NCBI GenBank assembly: GCA_038373865.1
Contig: JAXGGA010002964.1
Span: 47,194-111,193, forward strand
DNA: 64,000 bases
Origin: Uloborus plumipes
Taxonomy: Eukaryota > Arthropoda > Arachnida > Araneae > Uloboridae
Direction: 5' to 3'
Shown one piece after another: positions 25,101 through 40,100 of this stretch (positions are counted from its first letter, which is position 1; each line of letters starts with the position of its first letter). The notes under the pieces are model-generated. The model saw only the letters and a program-made list of their open reading frames with translations. It had not been told where the DNA came from and ran no database searches. The translations under genes and the position numbers were made by a program.

Positions 25101-28100
25101 TTATTAAAGTGTAAGTTATCACCCTTACACCGCCAGAGCTAATACTGAAATGTGTACTGTATGTGGATAAATAATTACCGTATATACTCGCGTATAAGTC
25201 GAGAAATTTAGTCCAAAAAATGAAGTTGAAAGTTAGGGGGTCGACTTATACGCGGGGCAGAATTTCCGAAAATTTTTCCCGAACAACAACGAGAAGATTT
25301 TTCCGACTCAGAGTCCAACTATTTTAAACAAACGCTAAAGAAGTAAATACTCATACATTCTACTGTATTTTTGCAAGGTTTGATTATGAAATAAAGAATA
25401 AATAACTACAATTAACGACCGACAGCGTAAAAAGTGTGGGAATTGCCGTATTGACGAATTTTCTGATTGATGGTGTTTATCTTTTTGAAACAGAATGTAA
25501 TATGGCTACATCGCAAAATTTCATTGATAATAATGCAAAATAAAAGCAGCAGACAGCAAAAATTGTAATCTCAAAATCGAACCCTTACAAAAAACGATGA
25601 TCGTAAAATCGAACCCTTTACAAAAATCGCGATCGCAAAAATGAAACCCTTTTTGTGAAAAAGAATAACGATCGTACTATTTTCAACATAAGAATGCTCA
25701 CTGTATTTCATTTTCCTTCTTTTAAAAACGTTTATATTCAAAAATCCAAGTAAAACGTTCCCAGATCGGTCCCGATTTACAAAAATCGCGATCGCAAAAT
25801 AAACCCTTTTTGTGAAAAAGAATAACAATCGTGCTGTTTTTAACACAAGAATGTTCAGTGCATTTCATTTTTATTCTTTTCAAAACATTTATGTTTAAAA
25901 ATCGCGGCAAAACGTTCCCGATCGTTTCAGAAAGTGGGGTCTCGACTTATACGCGGGTTTTCGATTTTTTCCCGATTTTCCTTCAAAAAGTAGGGGGTCA
26001 ACTTATACGCGAGATCGACCTATACGCGAGTATATACGGTAGTCCTTCAGAACTCCTAAAGCTCGATATGGGACTGAGTCAGGAAATGCTGTGCTATTGT
26101 AATTCATATTAATAACTATAAGAATTTACAATATAACTTTTATCTTAAATGCAGTTGCATCTTTTTAATTTTTTTTTTAATAACAAAAATTGAGAAGTTT
26201 TTAATGTAATTTATTGTGCATTGTTCTTGGTCAAATTTTGAAGATATGACTTTCAAGTTAAAAATAAGTTACTAATATTATTATTTTTGTAACAAAAGTG
26301 TTGAACAAAAAAGAGTTGAATATAGAAGTAACTTTTGCACACTCTAAACTTTTCCATTTATAAACTTAGAATACATATCTTTATCAACTTTGTGAAATCA
26401 AGTTATTATGAAGGCGTGAGGGAATTTAATTGCAAGTATTTAATGATGCATGTGAAATTGGTATTTCTTTTGTGGAACAAAAAATAAAAATATCCATGGG
26501 ATACAAAATTAATCTGAATTAACATAAAGAGCAAGTGCAGGTAAACTTTGAATTGATTTGTGTTTTTCTCTTAAATCCTATTAACTGGTTTCAAGTACTG
26601 TACTATAATCATTTGGTTATTATATTTTCCTTGAAGACATTTTAGAAAAAGATCATAGGTTTTGTACAGAGAATTCATTAGTTTTACTGTATCACTTATT
26701 TGTAAAATAATGATGATGATATTAGTGTCTCTTTTTCAGATGAATATGACACTTTCAACAATATCAAAGGATTAATGGAAAATATTATGATTTGTGTCTT
26801 AAAAGCATATTTCAGATCTGCTGAAAATATGTTTGATGTGTTGGTCTTGGTAAGATTTATTTTACAGTATTGTGTTTAACTCAATAGCAAAAGAAGTTTA
26901 ATGTTTGGTTCACAAAAAAAAAAAAAAAAAAAAAATAATTAATGAAAAAACTAAAGTTAAAACAATTGTGTAACAAAAAAAGAAAAATCTAAGAGTGACA
27001 AAAGGATATTTGTGCAGTGAAATTGGTGCTCGTATAGGTATAAAGACGTACAGTGAAACTTCTTTGGAGCAAACACCCTCTGTTTCAGAAAAATGGTTGC
27101 TAATGGAGCTTGATTACTCTTAGAGGTTGTTTTTGAATAGGATGGAAACAAAAAGACCAGTAGAAATCATTTATGTTTTTATTTCTCCTTGTGGGTATTT
27201 TGAGTAAAATATATCAGTAAATAATGAAAATAGCTATTATTAGTTAAGGATTCCGGGCTGTTGTGCCGTGGTGTGAATGGCTTTAATCCATACATTTCGA
27301 TCGCAACTGCGGCGGTCATTTTCAGTAGGTATCGTTGATTAATTTGGCGACTGATGCGAAATTTCGAACTGCTGCAAGATTTTAAATTGAAAAATGCAGC
27401 GCCCTCTACCTTCCGGCTCGGAATTGACAGATGACCAGATGCCAAAGCTTGTTAACTTTTACTTCTTCCTCCTTCTTGTTAAAATTATTTGGGTGTTTGA
27501 AAATTTCTATGGCCTCTCTATTCAATCTGGGGAAAAAATTTGAAGTCCGTGAAATTATTTTGGCCTCTTTGAATTTTATATCATGGATTCCATTACTGAA
27601 AGTGTGCTCTGCGATCGCCGACTTTTCAGTCTGACCCAGCCGGTAATTTCTCTGATGCTCTTTGATTCTTGTATTAACGCTTCGTTTTGTCATCCCGATA
27701 TAAACTAATCCACAGGAACAGGGGATCTTATAAACTCCTGCGGCGGACAACAGATCTCTAGCATCTTTCACTGAACGCAGCAGCTCGCTGACTCGATTGG
27801 AGGGCTTAAAAAACGTCTTAATACTATGTCGACATAAAAGTCTTTCAATTCGGTCTGTGACGTCCTCAACGTAGGGAAGGTAGGCTATGAACTTCACCGG
27901 TTCTTCTTTGGGCGTCTTTCTTTCAGTCTTGGGGTGGAAAGCTCTCTTAATTTCTTGTTTAGAAAATCCATTGGCTTGGAAGACATTAGTAAGGTGGGCA
28001 AGTTCATTTTCAAAAGCAGACGGTTCGCAGATTCTAGAGGCCCGGACGAAATGTCAGGTTGAAATATTCTTTTTCATTTTTGGCAGTTATTTTGAATCTT

Positions 28101-31100
28101 CGAAAAAAGGTAGAAATGTTCCACATTATGGTGCAAAGTGAAAAATGCAATATTTTTACAATGAAACATTTTCTATTTTATGATTAACAGTAATTTTCAT
28201 CAAATGGACATGTAAACAAATGAATAAATGACTTATTAAAGAAAAATAAACAAATAAATAAATAAGCAAATTAATGAAATCATTAATTTATGAGAAAAAG
28301 AAATGAGTGAATAAAATAAAGAACGAATAAGAAAACCAGTGAACGAATGAATAAATAAGTGAATTTATAGGTAAAAGTATGTAAATTTGTAAATTTATCA
28401 ATAAATAAAGAAATACGTACGTGATTAAAAAAAATAATGCATAAGTAAACGAAATGAACTATTTCACTTTGCACCACCTTATTTGCCCCGCGTTCACTTG
28501 GCAAATTACATTGAACATTTAAAATCAAAATTCGCTTAATACAAACTAAATAAGTATTGTACTGGATACCAGTAGATCTCAATTAATACTTTAAATGATA
28601 ATTACAAAAGTTTTATAATTGTATCATAACAAAAAGTATTTTTGAAAAAACATGAATTATACAATAAGTGTATCAAATTTTGAAAAGGACCTGTATAATT
28701 TTTTTCATAAATTTTTAGATCTATCTATTTGTTAACAGGAATAGGCTGTATGTCTAGGGACTTTGTTAAAATATTGCTAGCTAGGTCGCTCCGCAAACTG
28801 TGAAAATATTTTGCCATTTCACTTTGTCCCGCAATTTCACTTTGCCCCACATTCCCCTATATCACTTTGGGAGACGAAATTTGACAAATTGAGAAATTAA
28901 TCCTTGTACTTTTTCATTAAATGAAAAGTATACTCCAAATTTAGCACATTTGATAAAATACAATATTTTAACGTTTTTTTTTTTTTTTCAGGTTTAATTA
29001 GTTGTGCAGTTTTGGTTAAAACAACTATTGTAAAACAGGATGAATAAAAAAGACATTTTTTTGCATTTGGTGGTACATTTCTGAAAGTATAAGACTACTC
29101 TCTTTAAAACTTGTGTAGCTTTAAACCTATAAAGTTTGAACAAAAACTTTTTTACGAACCTGCTCTTTCATGAAAAATTTAAGCCTTTTTCTGTCATTGA
29201 AGAAAATCAAATATTAATACACTGCTCGACATTGAAAATGCAACACCAGAAATTTGGTAAGAAGACAGAGACAGCATGGAACAATAAGTGATATTTATTT
29301 CAAAATAAATAAGCAAAATTTAGAGCTAGGACGGCGTCGGCTCAGTAAGAAGTAGGACCACCGCGGACAGCGATGCACGAAGAAACACGTCTTGGCATGG
29401 AGTCAATAAGCCTGCGGATGGTGTCCTGAGGGATGGCACTCCATTCCCTTTCAACCATTTGCCACAGTTCGTCCTCTGAACAGGCAGTGACAGGTTCTGC
29501 AAACGGCGTCCAATCACGTCCCACACATGTTCGATTGGTGACAAGTCAGGAGAGTATGGTGGCCAGGAAAGCATCTGTACACCTCGTAGAGCATGTTGGC
29601 TGATTCGAGCACTGTGAGGCCGGGCGTTATCCTGTTGAAAAATTGCATTTGGCAGACCCTGAAGGTAGGGGATTGCCACCGGCTGCAGTACATTATCTAC
29701 ATATCGTTGGGCCGTCATAGTGCCCCGAATACGAACTAGAGGTGATACGGAATTGTATGCAATAGCGCCCCAAACCATTATGCCACGTTGTCGCGCTGTG
29801 GGGCGTTCCACAGTTACTGCCGGATTCGATTTTTCTCCACGTCGACGCCACACACGTATGCGATGACTATCGCTGGACAAACAGAAGCGGGATTCATCTG
29901 AGAACACTACGGTTTGCCATTCTGCCATCCACGTCGCTCTGGTCCGGCACCATTCCAAACGTTGGAGTCTGTGCTGTGAGGTCAATGGCAGTCTTCTTAG
30001 CGGGCGCCGTGATTGCAGGCCACGTGCAACCAGTCGACGGGAAATGGTTCTGGTCGACACAGGAACATCCAGGGTACCTTGCACGTGCTGCAGAATCGAC
30101 GTACAAGTGACTTGCGGGTCCGCCACAGCTTGTCGGTGAATCCGTTGATCCAAGCGGTCTGACGTCACTCTGGCTGCACCTGAACCCCTCAATGTGGCTA
30201 CATTTCCTCTTTCCAACCATCTCCGACACAGCCGATGCACAGTGCTTGCATCCATGTGGGTATCAGCTGCAATTTGACGTATGGACCAACCTCCCCTTCT
30301 CAGTCCGCTCACCATACCCCTTGTAAAGTCGTCTATATGCTGGAAGTGTCTTTGTTGAGGACGGCGTGGCATTTCCTCCTATCACACGTATCCTTCGAGA
30401 CAAAAACCAAATTTCTCCGATAATTAGTCTGGCAGAAAAACCAACATGAACATAGCCCACTTTTCAACTTCATTCTCTTATATCTTACTTCACGTGCGTC
30501 GGAGAGCTGCGCATTTCATATCATTTGCATAACTCAGTGACGTGCGTCTACGGTAAAATTTGCATGAATTTCTGACCACTCCTTCTTGGTGTTGCATTTT
30601 CAATGTCGAGCAGTGTAGTTTTCAAGACATAATCAATGACTGCAGTATTATTTAAGACTTTTCCTTTTCTGTTTTTAAAAACTTCCCAGTTAAAATTATA
30701 CTATTTAAAAAAAAAGACCTACAATTATTTTTAAAGTCAACAAACCATGAAGGATTACTAGAAATTTTCACTGCTGTGTTTTCCTGTTCATTTAAGCGAA
30801 ATTTCAGTGATCGTCTTGTCTGTCCCACGTATCCAATTTTACATTGGCAATTACTGTAATAGATGCCCCATTGATTGAGTGGATGGATTGGGTGGTCCTT
30901 TAGTTTGGAAGAAGATAGTTTATTTATAGGTCTGTAAATTACGGGAAAATCAAACTTACTAAGAATTTTAGAAATTCAAAAGATGTTTTCGAATAAAACG
31001 GTAAAATCACAAAATGTGTAGAAGCAAAACTCGTTTGGAGTTGGTTTGTTGAAGGTTATATTCCGGGTAGAAGGTTTGTAGAAAGCCTTGTCAATAATTT

Positions 31101-34100
31101 GATGAGGATAACCTCTGTCGAGAGCCACACTCCTCAGAAAACTGAGTTCTTCATTAAGAAGGGTTTGATCAGAAAAAATATTAATGGCACGGTTGACAAA
31201 TGTATAAAAGGCAGACATGTTTTGCTTTGTCGGATGGCACGAGCGAAAGTGTGGGGAAAGACAGACAGCAAATGGTTTTCGATAAACAGTAGTAGAAAAT
31301 TTAGTATTGTTTTTTTTTTTTAAATTAACGCATCCAAAAAGGGCAAAGAATTATTGTTCTCAATTTCTGCAGTAAACTGAATATTAGGATCAATGGAGTT
31401 AATTAAATCAACAATAGACGGAACAGTGTCAGTTGTGCAATCTAAGAGGGTGAAGGTGTCGTCAACGTATTTTATTACTTTATTCTTTCTGCACACTCAA
31501 TAAATGTATGCATATTACCATATCATTTACACATATACGGGTATTTTGTGTGAATAGAGTTTACTGGAAAATAAATACTCAGGGTATTTACCCTTAAAAT
31601 GAAATATCTAGGTATTTTACATCACTAATGACTACACATTTTTAGGTTTGAAAAAGTGTTCTTTATGACCTCGCAACATGTGTGCTGTACAACATTCTCT
31701 GCTAATATTTTGTTCATACAAAATAAGTAGATTAGTACAAGGCCTGTTCATAAAGTAGGGGCCGTTTGCTAAAATTTATATAATAGTGCTTCGGAGCACA
31801 GTTTTACTACTGCAGCCCCATCTACTGACTCATTGCGCAGCTACAGCATCATTTGTTTTGTTTCTGAAGGCATATTGTCGTCCGTGAATACAAAGAACAA
31901 TGGCCGCGAAAATCATTGATCCTGCCAACTGTGAAGTTCGTTCTGTGATTGAGACTTCCTCTGAACAAACTGAGACGTGCACTCCAAAACAAACTCAGTG
32001 GGAAACTGTCATCTGGCATAATCCTCCTCCTTGATAACTTACCTCCTCACTCTGATGCCAAAACCAAAAATAAAATTCAAGATTTTCATTGGGAACTTTT
32101 TGACCACCCACCGTACAGTCCCGACCTTGCACCTAGCAACTACTTCCTCTTGGATTTTAATTAGTGGCTTGATGAACAACGTTTTGAAACCAAAGAAGGA
32201 CTCAAAAACGGCGTTGTCAACTGGTTTAACTCTAAGGCGGAATCTATGCAGAGGGGTTAAAGAAGCTGGTGCAGTGGCACGAAAAATGATTAGAAGTGAA
32301 CGGCGATTATGTAGAGAAGTAACGTAAATTTGTACCTAACTAAATGTGATAATAAATTTGTCTCTTATGAGTATATTTTTCTCTGTAACCAAATGGCCCT
32401 TACTATATGAACACACTTTGTATAAATCTCAAACATGTTTAGTACTAAGTAATGTGAAACTTAATTGACTAAAAAAATAGGAACTGAAAATTAAAACTAT
32501 TAAAATTGTGACCAATAAGCCGCATATTAAATTTTGATTAAAGAAATGTAGCAAAATAATCTTAAATTTTTGCAGCTTTGATATTATTTAAGTATCTGGA
32601 AAATAGTTTAGTTAAAACACAGGTTAGCTTTTCTTTGCTATTTTCACAATTTTTTATCTGGTAGCAGGAGCCTCTTAAGTAAAATTTTACAGCTTGATAA
32701 GTAAAGAAAAAACAAAAATAAATTTTTGTTTTTAAATCTAGACATTTTTTGAATTTTGAGGAAGGCTTGAAATTCGAACTGTATGGACCAAGGCTTCACT
32801 AGATAGCGTTTTATACAGGCTGTTTCATTTGATCAAAATCCTTGGGATAAAAATGGATATATGTCGCCTTGCGACATCTATCGAATTTTGTGGTAACTAA
32901 CATTATATACAAATCAGATAATAAAAGACAAAATTAAAATTTAATTTGTTGGCGACAATTTTACAATTTGGCATTCAATTCTATTTTATTATATTTTAAC
33001 GTCATTTAATAGCTTGTTCGATTTGCTGGTTTATTCTGCATTTTAACGGCTTGTTTTAATTAGTTAGCGAATTATTTTTCATTTTAATTGATTCTAATTA
33101 TAATTAAGCTATGAAACGACACTGGCACCGCAGAGCGATAAATGGCGATTTTGGAACGATAGTTCCATCAAAACTTTTGATGAGTTTAGATTGTCAAATT
33201 AATTTATTTGGCGATTTTTTTACATTTTAATGGACATTTTGGAATGACCATGGCACTAATATCTTGAAAAGCACATCAAGAATTTGTTCTCCGTAAAGCT
33301 TTTGAGAATATTTCAATAACCGAGATCTTTGGTAGTATGTACGTTTCAGTTATAGGTACGTTTTTTAACTTGGCGATGTATTTTCTTACCACCTAAGCGA
33401 AGATTAAAATTTTAAGTCTGCATCGTCTTCATGGTTGCTTCTTTTCTCTTATTTTGCATTTTAATTTAAATTTCAATGATAATAATGGCTCGATATATTT
33501 ATTAAACTTATTATGTTACATGCTAATGGAGCTTTTAAAGTTGATTTGGCGAGTTTTTTTTTAAGAATTCTCACATTATTTCGCAGCTTTTTTTTCAGTT
33601 GGCCCATTATTTTACTTTCAAGTATTAAACGTATGTGTGAAATTAAGAAACAAAAAAGGGAAGATTTCGGTGATTGGAAGTCTGGTTATCTTTCCCTATT
33701 GGCGTTAAATCTTTGTGGCCAATTTATGAGCGAGGGAAATACTTCCTTCGCAAACATAAACTAAAGAGCAACAAAATAAAGTAATTATCGCCAAAAATTT
33801 GGCAACCACACCAGATTCCCAATTATCGAAATATTATCAATGTGTGAAATTTAACATAAAAGGAACATTACCTTTTAATGTTGTGTAAATGAAAAAAAAA
33901 TTTACATTTGGTCGTCGTAATATTGTAGTTTTGTTTATTTTTTCGTACTTGTATTGCTCTTTAGTACCAAGCAATTATATATGCTCATTTCGTTGTTACT
34001 AAAGAAATTAATATGTTTTGTTGTCAATCGTCTTTCCGTTGAACACCATCGCTTCATTACTGTACATTTCATTCTGGGGCATCAAAATGAAATGTCTCTA

Positions 34101-37100
34101 CGAATAGCTTCGCCATTTTTCGCTCTGATGTGTCGACGCTATCAAAATGAACATCTGAGCTTTTGCGCAGCAATTAAGATCGTGTGAGCAAAAATAATGA
34201 AACAAAATAGAAAATGGAGCAATATTATTTCATTGCTGCATTTTTTATTTATCGGCTGCGAATTTAAACGTATATTTTATTAATGCAGAGATGTCAAAAT
34301 TGAACGCCATTGCTATATGTTGCTAATTCGAAGTAAGTAAACAGATGAATGAATGTCGAATGACTGAATCATGAGTTGCGTCTAACTTTACCTGAAAAGG
34401 GAATTTATTTCCCCTAAAAAGCAGTACTAATAAGGCCTTCGGCATCAATTCACTCTGTACTCCACTTCAGTTAACTATATCAATATTTTTTAACCCTTAA
34501 AGATAGGATAAACATCACTTTCTACAGCAGAAACAACATGCTAATAAATGTAAACAAACATTTGGGTGGTCCTCGTTCAGCGCTCTCTATCTGGCAAATC
34601 TTTACCATTGATGTTTTGAGTAATGAAGCAGCCTGTATAAAACGCTATCTAGTGAAGCCTTGGTATGGACATCTTGTGACCCCAGTTATGACCCTTTTCC
34701 TTCCCCAAGAATATAAATTCTGGCTGTACTCTGGCTGCTGTGTGTGTATTAAAAATTCAAATTAATTATTATTGTATATTAAAACAGAACATTAAAAGTA
34801 AGAAGTGACAAAGTGTTTTGTGTGTGTTCGTAACTTTGAATATTTTTTTCAGTGCTTGGAATTAATGGTTAACCTCTTTCTCAAAAATCAGAAGACATTT
34901 ATTTTGCTGTGCCTTAAAAAATTCAAAATTGGAAATTCTAAAGAAGTACTTGTTATTGAAGCTCTAATAAAGGTAATCTTCAAAATTCTCATTCATAGAT
35001 TTAAAACAAATGTCTTTAATTTGATGCTTGTTTGTTTCCTGTTGTAGTTCTATAGTGAATAAAGGGCAAGAGCATTTAAGTATGTAGTATTTAGTTTTAA
35101 GTATGGAAGCAGTGTTATTATTATATATATTTTTTTGAAATTTTACTATGAAATAATCATATTAGTACTTTTTTCTATGGTTGCTTTTAAACTACGCAGA
35201 TCGTAAATGGTAAACATATCATATTTTGTCATTTCATTACGTTGTGTGTTATAAATTATATTTCGAAGAACTTTTATATAGTATACTAGCTTATTACCCG
35301 GCCTTGCCCGGGTGCTTATTAATACAACATAGCTAATTACAATTGTTTTTAACTTATTTCATACTAAAATGAAACAGGTGAGCCTTAAATTGATAATTTA
35401 TTATTAATTGTAATCTTTGTTGGAAAAACTCCTATTTAAATGTGTTAAATATTATCAATTTTTGTTCTTAAAGGCTTATCTCTATTACTCTATCTGTTAA
35501 AAATTGAATGAAAATGGCCATTTTGAGACAAAAAATTTTAATTTTGAGCTTTTTGGATTGTTTTTAAATCTCAAAACCCCGCCTATGTGAATTCTAGTGC
35601 ATCAAGGAACCTCTGTGCTAAGTTTGATGAAAATCCGACAAAAACTGGATTACTATAGGGAACAAACATATATAAATAAATGTATATATATACACATCCA
35701 TTTTTATATATATAGATTTGTAGAAATATATTGGTCGGACATTATTTATGATTGAAGAAGAGTTGAAAGTGTAATACTGTCAGCCCCCGTTTAAACAAAT
35801 ACTGTTGGTTCCAAGAAATGTTATTTGAATAAGGGGGGTATTTGTTAAGCCAGGATCTTTAACATTGAGTCTATGGCGTGGTGAAATATTCGTCCCAGAT
35901 GTTTTATTCGTATAAGCGGGGTTTTCGTTTAATCGTTACCCGATTAAGCGGGGCCGACAGTATTAACTTTTTATTATGAGTATGCGGTTTGCTTCTCAAA
36001 TTGCTGAATATGTAATATATGTGTATCAAATATGTATTAATAGTGGGTCAATAATAAATAAAGAAGTACTGGATCAAAAAGTCGTTCATTTCAGAGCTGT
36101 ATGCCTTGATATTTTACTCCTAAACCCCTGTTTAGTGTATTATGTGGTCAAATAACGACCACTAAAAGAGCACAGGATGAAATAGTGCTGTTCCAAAATG
36201 ACTTCAGCTCTAAAAGTGCTTGCCAACCACAGAATTAAGGCTACTTAATTTTATACTATGACTACTGATTACTATACTGTTGTTCATCATCTTATACCAG
36301 GGTTTAGCGACTCATTCTAATGGAGCTGTTCCAAAATGACTTCAGCTCTAAAAGTGCTTGCCAACCACAGAATCAAGGCTACTTAATTTTATACTATGAC
36401 TACTGATTACTATACTGTTGTTCATCATCTTATACCAGGGTTTAGCGACTCATTCTAATGGAATTTTTAAGAAATGTTGATCTTACTGTGATGGAGATTT
36501 TCACCAACTGTTGCGCTCGTTGTAATGGATTTTTTTAGACTAGTGTTCTTTTTTAAATAGGATTTTTGGGGACTTGGTCTTATTTTAACAGAACTTCTTA
36601 GGGGGCCTATTAGTGTTATTTAGGAACTGTTATCCTTTATAAGCTATAGGTGGTACCTAAATAGGGGCAATATGTTTTTAAAATTCTCATGATAATAATT
36701 AGATAAAATTAAAAATTAAAAAAAAAAAAAACGACTAATGAAAAGCCTTAAACTATAAAATCAATTACAAGTATTTTATTTGTTAAAAAATAGAAACTGG
36801 CAACTGATAAACATTTTAATTTCTATGTTGACAAATTACAGAGTTTGTTTGTAATGCATCTCGAAGGCCAAATTCTAAATTTCGAATTAGTTATTTTTGA
36901 ATTAAATAATTAGTCTAATTTTTGGTGTATCTGCCATAATTGAGGCAGGAAAACCTTCCCCCACCCCATGACATTATATATCGCTGGAAAGGGTTTTTTT
37001 TTCTAAAAAAGAGAAGTTTTAGCACTTTTCTCTCCGTTAATTAGGATAGGAGATATTAATTAATCAAATTTAGTCAATTTTCAAGGCATAACTGTATGCA

Positions 37101-40100
37101 AAACTGAAACACTAGATTCATTTTCCATGCAAGCTGCTCTTTCTTCAGTGGTTTAAATTTACGTATAGAGTTAAGCCTTGAAAATTTACTAAATTTGAGT
37201 ATATCTCCTGTCTTTTTGATTTATTTGGCGAATTGTTTTAAACTTTAAAAGGACTTTTAGTGTAGTTTAAAAGGTTGTGGAGACAACAGTTAGACTAGAA
37301 TTTTATATGCAATATTTTAAAAAAACTCAATGCATTTACAGCTTTTTAAATGCTATGAGATTTATATCTGTGATGCCTAATTAGTGAATTTGAGGTGTAA
37401 TATAAGAATATATTCTTAAAAACTAAAGTTTTGCTGTGGCCAATACCTCTCACAATATTTTCAGAAAATTATATTAATTGCCCCCCCCCCCCCCTACCAT
37501 GTTGAGAACGCTATTGATAACTCTTAATGTTTAGCAACAGAAATATCAGATGAAGAGTTTAATGTATTAAATAAGCTCATGTCTCTAAAAGACTTCCATA
37601 ATATTTTTGGAGGCGAAGTGGACAAGATAAAAGCACAGAAATATCAGAAGGAAGTTTCAAATAATACATGACCGTTATACAAAGTTTGGCACTTTTTTTT
37701 TCCAGAATGATTTATCTAAAAACAACTCTACCAATACTGAAATACTGACCGCAATTATAACAACAAATCCAAATTTAACTAATGAAAATAATGTGACAGC
37801 AGCAACAATTGTGATAACTCCTCTGAAAATTCCTATAAATTTGTGTACGTCAGCTACTTCAAACAAAACAACTCATTGTATTAAATTTATCGATGATTAC
37901 CAACAAAATGCGCTAAAAAGTAGGAGAAAATTTCTTAATAGGATAGACAAAAGAAAACATTCTTTATAATTTCTAAGAATTATAGAGCAGCTATTGAAAA
38001 CAATGAACAAGAAAAGCAGCAAAAAGAGTGAAAAATAAAAAAAAGAAAACGGAATGGACAAGCAGCCGTACAAGAAAGACAATGCTTTAAAGAGGACTAA
38101 AACAAACAAAGAGAAGTCAAAAAATAGAAAAGGGAAAGATGGAGAAAGACATTGAATGCTATAATGTTATAATATATTTAATGAATGGAAAATATATCCA
38201 GTTAACGGTATAATACCTTCATACAATGGTATACTATATTCATGTAAAGGAATAATATTTTCTTAGATGTATGAATAATCCAGTATAACATTGAATGTTT
38301 ACAGGGCCAATAACTGTATGGTTTCATAGCCAATAACTATGGTAAGGTGGTCAATTACTATCAATTTGACATATTTGTTTTTGTGTTGACTTTTTTCTAA
38401 TAGTATATCTGAAAAAGTGTTTTCAGACAGTACGAGTAGTAAAATATGAAGTATTATATGAAGTTATTTCTTATTTATGCAGAAACATTTCATTTATTTT
38501 TTATTCAAGCATACAAATACGATGTCGCTAAAGTGACCAATTACTATAACGCTTCAACTATAATAATTTTACTTCAGAGGGTTGGAGTGATTTTAAATTT
38601 ATTCAGTGGACTTCCTTCCCATTTAAAAAACGGCCATCCCGGTGCGGGTACTGCTAGTAAATTATAAGAGTAAGTTTGCTTTCCGTGTCGCCAATGATGA
38701 CAAAAGTTCCGATCCTGTGAATGAAGGGTTTGCTAAACGCTATAACTCGCGTTCTATAGAACATGGAAGATCCAATTACGTCATATCAGACGCAGAAAAA
38801 TTTTCAATGTCATTTGGTGCTTTTTTTTTTTAAGTTTTGAAGTATGTTTTCAGTGTTAAAATCACAAAAAACCTTTCAAAGGTTTTTAATTAATATCTTC
38901 GTTAATACCATCAGAAGACGCAACCTAGATAAGAACACTCTCGATCAACTCCCCTTTCGAACAAAATTTTTTTTTTCCAAATCGATCCATTCGTTTAGGC
39001 TGCAGAGTGCCACAGACAGATACACATACACGTCAAACACATAACCCCCTTCCTTTGTGTGTCAGGGGTTAAAAAGGTCAGCAATGTTTATAACTTAGTT
39101 GCGAAAACTTGATTATTTTTTCCAAAAGTCAGTGAAAAAGGTCAGTAAATTTTGAAAAGGAAATCCACTTTGTGATGGCCTTGTTTTTGAGTCAGCTTTT
39201 TAAATAATGATTGTGTAGGGCCATTCCACGAAAAAGCCGCCATCTTATCCCGCACGTGACACTCATATATTTAATTAAAAGGTAATGAACAAAGTTTTTT
39301 GCCTAAGAAGTGCCACACCGGTTTGCCATTTCTTAAACAACAAAATCTCGTTGATTACTTTAAGATCACTACTTTTTAATGAAATACATGAGCATCAAGT
39401 GCGGTACAAGATGGCGGCTGTTTAGTGGAATGATTCTGTAACATTGGTGATATTTTTCCTTTTTTTTACTTCAAAAAATGTCCTTTTAATTAAACATTCT
39501 TGAACTCGGAAATGGATAGATTGTAATTGGGCATTGCCATTTAACCCTTTTTGTATAATGCCATGGATATTTTTTATCCAACAAATTATTTAGATGCTTA
39601 CCTCTATCTAAGAGTTTAATGCAAAACAATGGGAGATACATTGATAGCTACGTTGACATTTTTGACTTACTACTATTCTATAGCAACTTAATTTTTTAAA
39701 ACAATAGGGAAGGTAAATACTTTTCTTGTATATTCCAATAGCTATCTATGATATTATCAATCATTGTTTTGTGATTCAAAAAGGAAAGTGAGATTTTTTT
39801 TTTTTGGTATCTGTACTAAAATAATAATCATAGTTTATTATTGACATTAAATAATATTTTGTCATAAGTATCACAAGTGCTGTATGTTGATATTTCAAAA
39901 TTGATGCCAATCTTCAGAAATGTATTTAATGTTACTCTACATTTGTCAAGTAAACATTTATGCATTTCAGAACAGCTAACTGTTTTTGCATTTAGTTATT
40001 TTATCAGGATGTTGATTGTTATAGGAGCAGTAAATGGCAAGGTCTAATATTTGTATTCATATGTTTAGATGCTATCTGAAACTTTACAAAGGATAAAAGA

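Larger units (their letters stand above)
23391..26739 (+). other. Intron 8 (3.3 kb)
   Basis: GTAATT...TTTCAG. It contains a dispersed repeat (24530-24625) and the TA-flanked element 25178-26039. Confidence 0.75.
26850..34852 (+). other. Intron 9 (8.0 kb), transposon-rich
   Basis: GTAAGA...TTTCAG. In order it holds a poly-A tract (about 26913-26935), a Penelope-like fragment, an A/T-rich simple tract, a Tc1 element, a second Penelope-like fragment, a mariner relic and a 1.9-kb TIR element. Confidence 0.75.
34973..40068 (+). other. Intron 10 (5.1 kb)
   Basis: GTAATC...TTTAG. It contains a Helitron, a TA-flanked MITE, a tandem duplication, a coding-like relic, a LINE-like tail and another MITE. 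A CCAATAACTAT repeat similar to that in intron 5 lies near 38300-38545. Confidence 0.75.

Noticed and set aside
28283..28582. 99-codon Phe/Leu-rich minus-strand frame
   Set aside because: It crosses an A/T-rich simple tract; composition reflects the tract.
33513..34187. Two open frames inside the 1.9-kb TIR element
   Set aside because: No transposase-like motifs; likely chance frames.
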